Below the pieces are notes generated by a model. That model worked only from the letters and a program-made list of their open reading frames with translations, was not told the origin of the DNA and made no database searches. From an uncultured Lachnospiraceae bacterium (GTDB lineage: Bacteria > Bacillota > Clostridia > Lachnospirales > Lachnospiraceae): DNA of 25,096 bases. The stretch spans positions 1 to 25,096 of the forward strand of contig CAJUQO010000051.1 of the NCBI GenBank assembly GCA_910588295.1. Reading direction: 5' to 3'. The number at the start of each line of letters is the position of its first letter. Position 1 is the first letter of the stretch. Position numbers and translations under genes: made by a program. Positions 8,401 through 16,789 of this stretch are shown here, piece after piece.

Positions 8401-11400
8401 GAGAAATCCCTGTCCGGTATCGTTGCGGGCAAAAATTATGTGGGCGGCCTTGTGGGCTTCAATGATGTCAGCGCCATTCTGGATGTGCACTATACATTGA
8501 TCAGCGGGCAGGTATATGCGTCCGGAGACGGCGTGGGCGGCCTGATCGGCCTGAATGCGTCTGAAAATATTCTGAGGCAGACCATCAAAGTCAGACCTTC
8601 CGGTGTCAGGGGAAGATACTATGTGGGCGGCATCATCGGTGCGAACGTAGTTAATCTGAGGGAAAATGTGACTGTGAAAGGCCTCCAGGCTGATAACCGG
8701 CTGGGCAGCATCACAGGCGATGCTTTTACCGGCGGTGTGATCGGCTATCAGCGGACGTACACGGCGGATCAGTTAAATATTTCAGGCAGCAGCAGCCTGT
8801 GGAAGTATATGGAAAGCAGTACGGCGAAAAGGCTGCTTCCGGGGCTGGATGATAAGAATGTACCCAAGAAAGCGGTGGCTTCCCAAAATCTCTGTATTCT
8901 GACCATTAAAGAAATTCCGAACGGCAGCAGCCTGCAGATAAACACGGACAACAATAATATTCCGATCTCCTGCAATCTTTACACCGGGGGTATTGTAGGC
9001 TACTGTGAGCGGGACAGCCGTCTGGCGCTTGTGAATTGTGTGAATTCAGGGGCATTGTCCAGACGCAGTACGGGGCAGACAGGGGAGGCCGGGCTGGTAT
9101 CGTTGAAAGCATATCTGGCCAGCGGCGAGGTAGACGCCGATACAGAGGCCCTTAAGGGCGATATCCGGGTGTCCATAGGCGGCGGTATTATCGGGGCCAA
9201 TCTCGACCACCAGGTGGTTGACAAATGCGAAAACAAGGGCGCTATGAGAGGTTTCATAGGCCTTGGCGGCATCGTGGGCTTTAACGCGGGCGGCGTATTT
9301 AACTGTAAGCTTTCCGACAATTTTGGTAATACGGCGCTGGATTATATAGGCGGCATCGTGGGCCTGAACGTACAGTCTGATTCCGGTAAATCAGAAGAAA
9401 ATAAAGAACAATTAAAGTATACGGACGTAGAGAATACGAAATGGGCATATACATCCGGGACGATTGCGAGCTGTGTTACCTCAAGCGGCATCAGTATTGC
9501 GGGGCGCAGCTTTGTGGGGGGCATTGCCGGTTACAATATGTCCGGGGCATATCTTGAGAAAAACAGCAGCAAGGCAAATATCACCGCGGCCGGAAATTAT
9601 GTGGGAGGCATTGCCGGCGCCAACAGCGGCACGATTCTGCAGGAAGCGGTAAGCCCGGATGATCCGGCGGACGGTATCGGTATGACGGCCACGAATATTG
9701 CCGGAAACAGGGGAGAAGGTATCGGCGGCCTCGTGGGCTGGAACCAGGCCGGCGGCAGCATTATGGCAGAAAGCGACGGGACTGAGGCTGAGGCTGAAGT
9801 GGTCGTGGTAAACGCCGGGGTGACGGTCACCGGGAATGAGAAAGTGGGCGGTATTGTCGGCATTCATGGCGGATCGCTGGGCAGCGGCGGTACGTATCTG
9901 GTGTGCGAGGCGGAGCTTGTCCAGGCTGTGGAGGATTGCGCCGGAGGTATTATCGGCGCGGCAGAAACGGAGGCCGGAACGCAGGGGAATGCAGACAGAA
10001 TGATTTCCTATGCCATAAACAGATCAGAAGAAGTCACGGCTGACAGGGGAAGAGCCGGCGGCATTGTGGCGGTGAACAACGATGGCTTTACCGTTTCCGC
10101 GTGTATCAACCAGGGAAATGTAAACAGCGACCAGGGCTATGCGGGAGGTATCGCCGCCGAGAACTACGGCAGCATAAATGACTGTACCGTGGAGCCGGAC
10201 GGAGCGGATATGCGTATCTCAAGCCAGGGTGCGGACGCCATAGGGGCTGTCTGTGCGGTAAACTGTGGCAATGTCAGCGGCAGCAGGGCCGTAAAGCCGG
10301 AGAGCTCCGGTACCTCTGCCATGGCATGGGAAGTCAGGTTAGAGGGAGATGCCGGCATTGTGGGCGGTATTGCAGGTAAAAATGTGGGTGGACGGATCGT
10401 CGGCAGCTCCATGGGAGATGATTCCACCGTTTCCGTCAATTACATGCCCTATGTGGGGAGTTTCTCCGGAAATCTGACGGTGGGCGTTGTCGCAGGCCTG
10501 AATGAGAGCGGATCCGGCCATCCGGGAAAGATTTCCCATATGACGGTTTCAGATATCACCATGAGCGGGTTCGGGAATTATCGGTATATGGGCGGTATCG
10601 TAGGCGAGAATAGTGATGTGCTTGGCGCCATTGTGGAGGCATGTACCGTCAGAAATACGACGATTGAACAGGCGAGCGGCAGCGAGGCCGGAAATTGTTA
10701 CGGCGGTATTGCCGGAAACAACAGAGGCGAGCTGAACGGCTGCATCATCCGGGATATCACTGTGGATGTTCAGGGCGTATATACCGCCACATCCACCAGT
10801 ACGACGGCGGAGAAAGAGCGCCTTTCCAGCCATGTGGGCGGGATAGCCGGTAAGAATGAAGAGAGCGGTTATATTACGGGCTGTCTGATCGAGTCCGCCG
10901 GTAATGGTAAGGTCAATACAATCAGCACCAAAAACGGTATGGCGGGCGGCGTAACCGGGTACAATAAGGGCCGTATCGAGCTGTCCGGCGATGCGGTGAC
11001 AGCAGCATTGATGAAAACGGAGACTGCCGGAACAGGCGGAAAGGAAAAAGTCCGTACGGTACAGGCTTTGATCAGAGAGGCCGTAAAGCAGGGCGTGAAA
11101 AAGGATGCCCAATATGTGTCATGGCAGAACGGAACCGTACCATTGAATAGTCAGCGTTATGATCACAGTGAAGGGCAGGTTTCTGAGCAAAACAGTGACG
11201 GGACATCCAGGACGCTGAAGCTTCTCATGGAAACCAACGGAAACCTGGGCGGTATTACGGCCTACAATGTAGGCTCTGTGGATTACTGCGCTTCCGGGAA
11301 CTGGTACCTGAACAACCAGTCGGAGGCCATCGGCGTGGGAACCGGCGGGATTATTGGTATGAATGAGTCGGATGAGAATTTATCCTTTCTGCTAAATCAG

Positions 11401-14400
11401 GCGTTTGTGGGAAGAGAGCTACGTAATGGAGACACCAACCGTTTTGCGGGGGGGATTATCGGAAACCAGAACAATTCCGTCAGCGGCGGCTGGGTGATAG
11501 AGAACTGTGTCAACTATGGCACCGTATACTGCAAGAAAACCCACTATTCCGGCGGCATCATAGGCCAGTGGACTGGTAGGGGCGGTAGTATTGAAAAATG
11601 TTATAACTTCGGAAATCTGCAGACCACCTACGGCACAGGCTGGGTGGGGGCTTCCGGCGGTATTGTGGCGCAGCTCTACCATGCCTACACAGACAATGAG
11701 TACAATATTGTCAGCTGTGAGAACCACGGAAATATTTATGGACAGGATGGAAAAAACTATCGTGCAGGGGAAACCACAACTTCAATTTGTGCGAATGACA
11801 GCGCGGGGATATTGGGAAATGTGACTACATATAAGACGGGTGCCGACGCGCAGAGATTTACGATTAATGTGCTGGACTGTGTCAATGGCGCGGGCGTTGA
11901 GATTTATTCAGGTTCCATGGCTTCCGGGATTGTTGGTTTCTTTTCCTGCGACGAGCCGGGCAATGGATCACCAATTGTCAATGCTACAGGAGACGTCATT
12001 CTTAATATTGAGAGATGCCGGAATTATGCGAAGATCCTGAAAGGGGCGCAGTTCTTTTCTGGCATATTAGGTGACAGATATGGAGAAAAAGGCGCCAAGA
12101 ATACCCATATAAAATATTGTTTTTCAGTAAATCCTGCCGGAGGCAATTACGAGCATAATAATATACCTGGTCAAAATTCAGGAAAAGAGTATCCGATTGT
12201 TTCATTTGTAAACGGGAATAGTAAAAAGGAGCATTTAAATGGGGGGAATACTGGAACGCTGTACAATTATTTCCTGAGTGACCTTACTCGAAACACATGG
12301 GCAGTAGATGCGGATCGTTTGGGTAATACTCAGTACGAACCATTACAGCGTGCCAACGGTGCATGGGTTTACAGTGTTGTCAAAGACAGTACCCGGTATT
12401 TCCTGTATTTGCATATTGGTCAGGATAGCATATCAGGTATAGATTTTACAAAGCTTAAGGCCGACGACGCCATAATTTCCGGAGGCCAAACGATAGGCAA
12501 GGTTCTTTTCACAACGCCTGTGACGGGCACAAACGACTATAGCAATATGGCCTCAGTCGTGGATGAGGATGTATACGGAATCCGTTACGGAGTGGATGCC
12601 GCTGACGACGCCAGGATCTTCGACGATTATGTGCGGGAGTTCTGTTATAGAGAAGCAAATATGCTTCTTCCGCCGGAGAAGGCCGTTCTGTCGAAGGACG
12701 GGGATAACCGGTTTACACTCAAAGTGGATGCGCCGGCCTATGCCGGCGGCGATGTGAGCTACGAGGCCGTCCTCTACGGAAAAGTTGAGGGGGCAGATGC
12801 GGCTGTCATTCCGGTGGCAAGTATCCTGTCGCCGGACGGCGCGGCGCAGAGCGAGAATAATACCTTTACCTTCACTGGGGATACCTGTATCTTCACGCTT
12901 TCGGATGATGTGCTTGGGCAGGGCGGTGAAGTGTACGCAGAGGTAAGGGCTGTGTACGCTGACGGCGCAGGAGGTAAATCCGACCCGGTGGAGTCCAACC
13001 GGGTGTCCATCGGCAGCGTCCTGCCTGATCCGAAGCTTCGGGTGGAACTGGTGGAGAGCAATGGCGGCTATATGTACCGCCTCCGTTTGGATAATGCGGA
13101 CGACTATCCCGCGGGCAGCGTGACTGTGACGAGGATGGACGGCGATTCTGTAGTCTTTGATGTGAATGGAAACGGCGAAATAAACAGCGTGGGCATTCCG
13201 CTTCAGCAGCTGACCGTTCAGGTGGAAAACGGCCCGGCGGCATCGTCCGCGGTAGCCGTACCTGTGTATCTGCCGACGTATACACCGCTGATTCCTGTCA
13301 AAAACGGGAGCCAGGAACCCGTCTGGAAAGTGACGGGAACCAGCCTGGCGGATATGAGCATTTCAGTGACGATACCGGGAGGCAGCGGGTCGGTCACCAC
13401 GCCGCCTGTCTACCGGGCGGAGCTGATCGGCACCTGGAAGGATGATCAGGGAACAGAGCATAGGGAAACGGTATTCTGCAGTAGCGATATCCTTACGACG
13501 GCCAACGGCACGGCGACGGCGGTATTTACCAACCTGCCGGCGTATATGGCGGGAGATCCGGGTCTGGATCTGACCAAACCCGGCAATGTTACAAGGGATT
13601 TAAAGCTCCGCGTATGGTATGCGCAGCCGGGCCTGGGCCCCGTGTATACCTATTCGGATCTGGATGCGGAGAACGCTGCTGTGACGGAGAACAATGCTGA
13701 CAGCAAAATTCTGTCCGGAAAGCCGAAAAACGGAACCGCAGGCGGTTATGACTATACTTGGGAGTATCTCTATACGCCGGTGCTGAAAACAAATGCCGGA
13801 AGAATCTTTGAAAACTATCGATGGGAATCCAATAGGAGTGTCTTCGAGTTCTTGCCGGCGCCTGTGCTTATGAGCGACGGTACGAGCGCAGATGATCCTC
13901 TGATACCGACAGTCGATGCCGGCGGCCATTTAACCTATACCTTCAAATGGGATGAAGGCAGTTCCGGAGGTTCTTATACGGTATCCCTTGCCGGGATTGT
14001 CAGAGACCAGAATGGCGATGTGGTCAGGAAGGTATCCCTGGCGACGAACCGTTCTGTGGATGAAACACAGCTTACGCTGGATGCCGAGAACTGGTCTTAT
14101 AACGAAGTAGAGCTTACCGTGACACGAAAAGGCGATGGCGGTGCAGCTACGCCGACGATCGGGCTTACGTCTGTCCAGGCCTATGCGGTGCAGAGCAGAC
14201 TGCCCCAGCCGTCTCAGCCCAGGGCGGCCAATGCGGACGTCAATGAGCTGAATTACGAGATCGAGTGGGATCCCATAGAGCCGGAGACGGGCTGCGGTTC
14301 TTACGAAGTATTCGTTAAGGAGAACAACACCAGCACCAGTATCGGTACGATGGCTGTAAACGAAAAAACCGGCGGCGTCTACAAAATGACGGCGGATCTG

Positions 14401-15549
14401 GAGCCTTATGCCGGAAAGGATATACAGATTTATGCCGTGGCGGAGCCCGCGGCGAATGAGAAGCTCTATGTCCGGAGCGTGGACGGCATTACCCTGAACC
14501 TGAGTATGCCAAAGCGTATTGACACGCCAACAAGCGTGAGCTGGAGTAAGAGCTGGGAATATGGAACAGATCCGGCTCAGATAAAGACAGTGGGGCAGTT
14601 TGAAAACGGAGGCGCTGACGGTCTGAAAGTGACTGTTACGGCCACCGGAGGCAGTATACCGCCCGGAGGCAGCAGCTACCTGGTTAAAGCGTATGTGTTT
14701 GACACTGAGGCAGAAGCGGAAAGCGCGAAAACAGACATAACGAACCAAACAGAACCGGCCGGTGCACTGGTCACATATCCGTCCGGCAGCGGCGGGGCGG
14801 CAGTTCCCGTCAGCATGGCAGCGGAAGGCGCCGGCATATACGGCCACAGCCTTTCCGGCCTGTCGGCCAAATACGCGGGCAAATATATGGTGTTTGCCGC
14901 CAGGATTTCTTCCGGCGACGGTATGGTAAGCTCAAAATGGATCAGTTCTGATTCCTGGCGGCTTCCTTACGTACGGCTTGCCAAACCGGATGTGAAGGTG
15001 GCTACTAAAGAGTATGATGTGGATGTGACACTGAATAGCAATCCGGATATACCGGGTGATACCGGGGCCGAGACGTGGACGGCCAGCCACACGGTTCTGA
15101 CATGGGATAGCGTGGACTATGCGGATACCTATGATTTCACCCTGACAGAGAAGGGAGAGGCCACAGGCGTCACTTTCAGGATTCAGGAGGAAAATGGAGC
15201 CGTAAAAGTATTCTGGCAGAAGCCGGACGGCACATTTGAGGAGATTTCCGTATCGGATGGCGAGTTTGAACTGAGCCAGTACCAAAAGGAGATTACGGGT
15301 ACTTATACAGATGCGGCCGGTGAGCGGCCCTATGAGACGGTTCTTGGCGCAAGGCTGCTGGCAGAAAAATCGGATAGCAAATTCAGCTATACGCTGGTAC
15401 TGCCCGACGCCAATGAGCTGTCGCCGAAGGACGGCGGAAACAGCATTACCGACAGCGAACTGCGTTTCACGGCAAAGGCGGAACTGTGGGCAGATGTCCA
15501 GAACAGTGACGCGTATGTGCGTTCCGATGGCTACGAGAGGAATTTCTAA
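5476..15549 (+). CDS. Giant type IV pilin-like GLUG-repeat adhesin (3357 aa)
   Basis: The N-terminus is a canonical prepilin leader: MKKYRKNG with cleavage after Gly8, then FTLVELVVVLAIVGILAVAG with Glu13 at +5 and a single membrane/assembly helix. ATG 5476 has gagaggg 5 bases upstream; a TTG at 5422 extends the frame but would bury the leader. Residues about 200-600 form a mixed domain ending in a lead-in typical of GLUG proteins (FRHLSNIRYYD, near 410). Residues about 610-2200 carry some 34 copies of a [x]GG[I/V/L]xGxN motif, often followed by a Cys-Asn-x-Gly turn, which suggests a long beta-solenoid. From about 2400 to the end there are roughly seven Ig/FN3-like segments that open with Pro-rich strands (near 2400, 2517, 2601, 2793, 2909, 3011, 3166). 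There is no LPxTG, no C-terminal membrane helix and no enzymatic motif. Being inside a complete T4P operon, it is most likely a pilus-borne adhesin; ligand unknown. Confidence 0.88.
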   Translation: MKKYRKNGFTLVELVVVLAIVGILAVAGIFSAGHFIKLAEFRKNEENAKTAFLAAESTLTWYRSSGEWDAFREKVMTEGTRNDTFDADDEKSGRIYAVTINDTGRGAVQSASDGLARRLLEGGAYSGDFFDAAIAIEVDVETGKVYAAFYGTRCHTLAYDGTNTNGVLNISAQDTARTYEERREHLLGYYAADLVNVVALKPVRLKVTTISLINSETLSLNWTSNSRHDNLDVKFAISFYDKNTNKELFSTEVGQAQREALKTGSQTVNLNLTVPGAAGAQEIGTWVFPLNYQGGADGSGGRYSLALDGMMTAELMEVIESRNDLNGIDAGQILQQYSTSITRLGDKVAALKAPRDIYAKITVEPDYTYATEGTFTEYRASGEAVSNIENTLYASAAENGAKLDAKISKFRHLSNIRYYDQRKAAEFTLADENMDWTAAGTGMYGLAVDDGTGALRSLTWQAVAQESGQALDFPSVEMLPAGHTFKGEGASASISNLKLGADSVPKDAQVDTLYTTDEEKKNHRTQYIGLFCETEGTVQDITFSNPSLVLVGGDALGATQEFENIYGAGVLSGRSQGVLKNISVRTTEKDRQIVTVNIKNRAASNTEPAAIGGLVGLVAGKDETTGELVRLNSFFKEGAWAINKPELSGLTVEGAVTGVLPDVNGNKDWEFAASTYWRGVGGIFGHVQIGRGTDAVGLTNDKIQIVACRNHAGVTGNMLTGGIVGSVRDAAGTATEWTGLGEENASIRDCGNDGLVLCSSSPENPDNTLEGRYFGGITGYGYSTYIYKSVSASGRAGGYSYSAGQKDTVLKGRYVGGIIGYGGNSSLAGCSTEKDGYVLGNDYVGGIAGGMEKDAATAIQGAADAIVTTNGSNVIGNDYVGGILGENGGAGSSETSVTNCVNNGIVAGYGKFIGGIVGYNGQRGAILNCASNLPDHNGSLLKTIVEDWEAKGDCVGGLAGYNNGRIEFKSDNNLAEKSLSGIVAGKNYVGGLVGFNDVSAILDVHYTLISGQVYASGDGVGGLIGLNASENILRQTIKVRPSGVRGRYYVGGIIGANVVNLRENVTVKGLQADNRLGSITGDAFTGGVIGYQRTYTADQLNISGSSSLWKYMESSTAKRLLPGLDDKNVPKKAVASQNLCILTIKEIPNGSSLQINTDNNNIPISCNLYTGGIVGYCERDSRLALVNCVNSGALSRRSTGQTGEAGLVSLKAYLASGEVDADTEALKGDIRVSIGGGIIGANLDHQVVDKCENKGAMRGFIGLGGIVGFNAGGVFNCKLSDNFGNTALDYIGGIVGLNVQSDSGKSEENKEQLKYTDVENTKWAYTSGTIASCVTSSGISIAGRSFVGGIAGYNMSGAYLEKNSSKANITAAGNYVGGIAGANSGTILQEAVSPDDPADGIGMTATNIAGNRGEGIGGLVGWNQAGGSIMAESDGTEAEAEVVVVNAGVTVTGNEKVGGIVGIHGGSLGSGGTYLVCEAELVQAVEDCAGGIIGAAETEAGTQGNADRMISYAINRSEEVTADRGRAGGIVAVNNDGFTVSACINQGNVNSDQGYAGGIAAENYGSINDCTVEPDGADMRISSQGADAIGAVCAVNCGNVSGSRAVKPESSGTSAMAWEVRLEGDAGIVGGIAGKNVGGRIVGSSMGDDSTVSVNYMPYVGSFSGNLTVGVVAGLNESGSGHPGKISHMTVSDITMSGFGNYRYMGGIVGENSDVLGAIVEACTVRNTTIEQASGSEAGNCYGGIAGNNRGELNGCIIRDITVDVQGVYTATSTSTTAEKERLSSHVGGIAGKNEESGYITGCLIESAGNGKVNTISTKNGMAGGVTGYNKGRIELSGDAVTAALMKTETAGTGGKEKVRTVQALIREAVKQGVKKDAQYVSWQNGTVPLNSQRYDHSEGQVSEQNSDGTSRTLKLLMETNGNLGGITAYNVGSVDYCASGNWYLNNQSEAIGVGTGGIIGMNESDENLSFLLNQAFVGRELRNGDTNRFAGGIIGNQNNSVSGGWVIENCVNYGTVYCKKTHYSGGIIGQWTGRGGSIEKCYNFGNLQTTYGTGWVGASGGIVAQLYHAYTDNEYNIVSCENHGNIYGQDGKNYRAGETTTSICANDSAGILGNVTTYKTGADAQRFTINVLDCVNGAGVEIYSGSMASGIVGFFSCDEPGNGSPIVNATGDVILNIERCRNYAKILKGAQFFSGILGDRYGEKGAKNTHIKYCFSVNPAGGNYEHNNIPGQNSGKEYPIVSFVNGNSKKEHLNGGNTGTLYNYFLSDLTRNTWAVDADRLGNTQYEPLQRANGAWVYSVVKDSTRYFLYLHIGQDSISGIDFTKLKADDAIISGGQTIGKVLFTTPVTGTNDYSNMASVVDEDVYGIRYGVDAADDARIFDDYVREFCYREANMLLPPEKAVLSKDGDNRFTLKVDAPAYAGGDVSYEAVLYGKVEGADAAVIPVASILSPDGAAQSENNTFTFTGDTCIFTLSDDVLGQGGEVYAEVRAVYADGAGGKSDPVESNRVSIGSVLPDPKLRVELVESNGGYMYRLRLDNADDYPAGSVTVTRMDGDSVVFDVNGNGEINSVGIPLQQLTVQVENGPAASSAVAVPVYLPTYTPLIPVKNGSQEPVWKVTGTSLADMSISVTIPGGSGSVTTPPVYRAELIGTWKDDQGTEHRETVFCSSDILTTANGTATAVFTNLPAYMAGDPGLDLTKPGNVTRDLKLRVWYAQPGLGPVYTYSDLDAENAAVTENNADSKILSGKPKNGTAGGYDYTWEYLYTPVLKTNAGRIFENYRWESNRSVFEFLPAPVLMSDGTSADDPLIPTVDAGGHLTYTFKWDEGSSGGSYTVSLAGIVRDQNGDVVRKVSLATNRSVDETQLTLDAENWSYNEVELTVTRKGDGGAATPTIGLTSVQAYAVQSRLPQPSQPRAANADVNELNYEIEWDPIEPETGCGSYEVFVKENNTSTSIGTMAVNEKTGGVYKMTADLEPYAGKDIQIYAVAEPAANEKLYVRSVDGITLNLSMPKRIDTPTSVSWSKSWEYGTDPAQIKTVGQFENGGADGLKVTVTATGGSIPPGGSSYLVKAYVFDTEAEAESAKTDITNQTEPAGALVTYPSGSGGAAVPVSMAAEGAGIYGHSLSGLSAKYAGKYMVFAARISSGDGMVSSKWISSDSWRLPYVRLAKPDVKVATKEYDVDVTLNSNPDIPGDTGAETWTASHTVLTWDSVDYADTYDFTLTEKGEATGVTFRIQEENGAVKVFWQKPDGTFEEISVSDGEFELSQYQKEITGTYTDAAGERPYETVLGARLLAEKSDSKFSYTLVLPDANELSPKDGGNSITDSELRFTAKAELWADVQNSDAYVRSDGYERNF
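7300..12080 (+). repeat. Degenerate GLUG-motif repeat array within the giant pilin gene
   Basis: By hand count about 34 in-frame units contain GG[I/V/L] followed by x-G/A-x, for example VGGIIGYG, VGGIAGYN, IGGIVGLN, VGGIAGKN and AGGVTGYN. About five further units have lost one Gly (VGVVAGLN, SGILGDR). Spacing is irregular, roughly 25 to 90 residues. At DNA level only short cores such as gtgggcggcat recur, so this is an ancient protein-level repeat rather than a recent tandem duplication. The motif matches the GLUG family (Pfam PF07581 by memory). Confidence 0.8.
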
Positions 15550-15569
15550 GATGAGAAAGGAGGGGGGCT

Positions 15570-16409
15570 ATGCCACGTCAGAACATGAGTGGGGCGCGGG
15601 ACAGTAAAGCGCAGGCAAAACGGGGCGCGTCCCTGGTGGTCGTAGTATGTGTGTCGGCGTTTCTGGTGGCATTTGCCCTCGCCATGGTGCACACGGCGGG
15701 ACTGATGCTTTCCCAGGCCAATCAGCGGCTGAAGCAGGAGCGGAGCCGCCAGTTGGCCCGGAGCTTCTCCCAGGTGCTGTATGAGGAGCTCCAGAAGGGC
15801 GGCAGCCCGAAGGATCCGGGCGCTGCCGACAGTTTTTACGGGTTTGCCTGTAAATTTCTGGAGGACAGCCACTATTTGAATTATGACCCGGATCAGCCGG
15901 ACGCCACCATATACCATTATCAGGTGGATACTCCCACGACGGGGGACGCGTACGGGACAGTCACAGTAGCGCTCTATAAGGAGAGTGAGGATGATACAGA
16001 ATTATCCGGGACGATTATCAATGGCGGTTCATCAGGCAGTGTGGATCCCCTGGTAGCCGTGGCGGGAAGCGTTCAGCGCGCCACCCTCACCGTGGAAGTG
16101 ACGGCCAGGGCGGATGGTATGAGCTACAGCTACAGCACTGTTTATGAGCAGAGTATACATTATAAAGACCAGGCAGTCAGATTCACCTATGGGGGAAGGG
16201 AGATCCGGTGGGATAAAGCGGGTCAGGAGTGGAAAGAAAACACTCCTTCGGGTGATACAGTTAATGTAACTCCCGGTGATGCCATTAGCTTTGTCGTCAC
16301 ACCCGGATTGGAGAATATAGAAGAATGTCAATACAATAAAGCCATCCGGGAAGAAGGCGATCCGGAGGGATCGGAAACACCGGGAGGCGGCGGAGGGGGG
16401 ACGCCATGA
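15570..16409 (+). CDS. PilX/GspK-like minor pseudopilin lacking Glu5
   Basis: A 279-residue protein with a long basic leader ending KRG (17-19), followed by ASLVVVVCVSAFLVAFALAMV, a pilin-type hydrophobic helix continuing into an amphipathic segment (SQANQRLKQERSRQLARSFSQVLYEELQ). If cleaved after Gly19, residue +5 is Val24 instead of Glu, as in GspK- or PilX-type tip subunits. The rest looks like a beta-rich domain (VTVALY, ATLTVEVTAR, YSYSTVYEQSIHY) and ends in a glycine-rich tail. ATG 15570 has a very strong aggagggggg site upstream and follows the giant gene by 20 bp. Its stop overlaps the next start (ATGA). The likely role is in a pilus-initiating tip complex; the family assignment is by topology, not alignment. 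Confidence 0.75.
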   Translation: MPRQNMSGARDSKAQAKRGASLVVVVCVSAFLVAFALAMVHTAGLMLSQANQRLKQERSRQLARSFSQVLYEELQKGGSPKDPGAADSFYGFACKFLEDSHYLNYDPDQPDATIYHYQVDTPTTGDAYGTVTVALYKESEDDTELSGTIINGGSSGSVDPLVAVAGSVQRATLTVEVTARADGMSYSYSTVYEQSIHYKDQAVRFTYGGREIRWDKAGQEWKENTPSGDTVNVTPGDAISFVVTPGLENIEECQYNKAIREEGDPEGSETPGGGGGGTP

Positions 16410-16789
16410 AAATTATGAAGAAACTACGGGCAAAGGGCAGTTCCGGCGAAACGCTGGTGGAGATCATGGTAAGCGGCCTGCTGTTTCTGCTGTTGATGGC
16501 GGTCATGCAGGGAGCCATTTCCTTCTGCAGCAGCGCCCAGCAGAAAAGCGGGCAGCTGCGGAAGACGAATGCGGAGATCTGTAATACGCTGCGGCGCAGC
16601 GAGAACACGCCCGGTACCGTAAATGGCAGCGCAGAAATGGCATTTCGGGCGGTAGCCGCCGACGGAACGGTCGGTAATCAGGTATTTACAATCCCTGTGG
16701 GGCTGGAAGAAAGATCAGTCACAGCGGACGGGAAAACGGCTGTATTTTACAGCTTTGCCCCGGGCAGCACAGGGGGTGGTGGGCCGTGA
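16406..16789 (+). CDS. Minor type IV pseudopilin (short)
   Basis: A 127-residue prepilin-like protein. The leader ends KGSSG (Gly14) and the mature protein would begin ETLVEIMVSGLLFLLLMAVM, with Glu19 at +5 and Glu instead of Phe/Met at +1. The helix is followed by a small domain (SAQQKSGQLRKTNAEI..., then beta strands QVFTIPV and AVFYSFAPG) and a GSTGGGGP tail. ATG 16406 overlaps the upstream stop (ATGA), so translation is probably coupled. Its ribosome site is the G-run that codes for the upstream protein's glycine tail. Likely a PilV/GspI-like tip component, but the exact equivalent is not clear. Confidence 0.8.
   Translation: MKIMKKLRAKGSSGETLVEIMVSGLLFLLLMAVMQGAISFCSSAQQKSGQLRKTNAEICNTLRRSENTPGTVNGSAEMAFRAVAADGTVGNQVFTIPVGLEERSVTADGKTAVFYSFAPGSTGGGGP

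Noticed and set aside
15430..15549. Sortase or membrane anchor at the end of the giant protein
   Set aside because: The last 40 residues contain no LPxTG-like motif, hydrophobic helix or basic tail.
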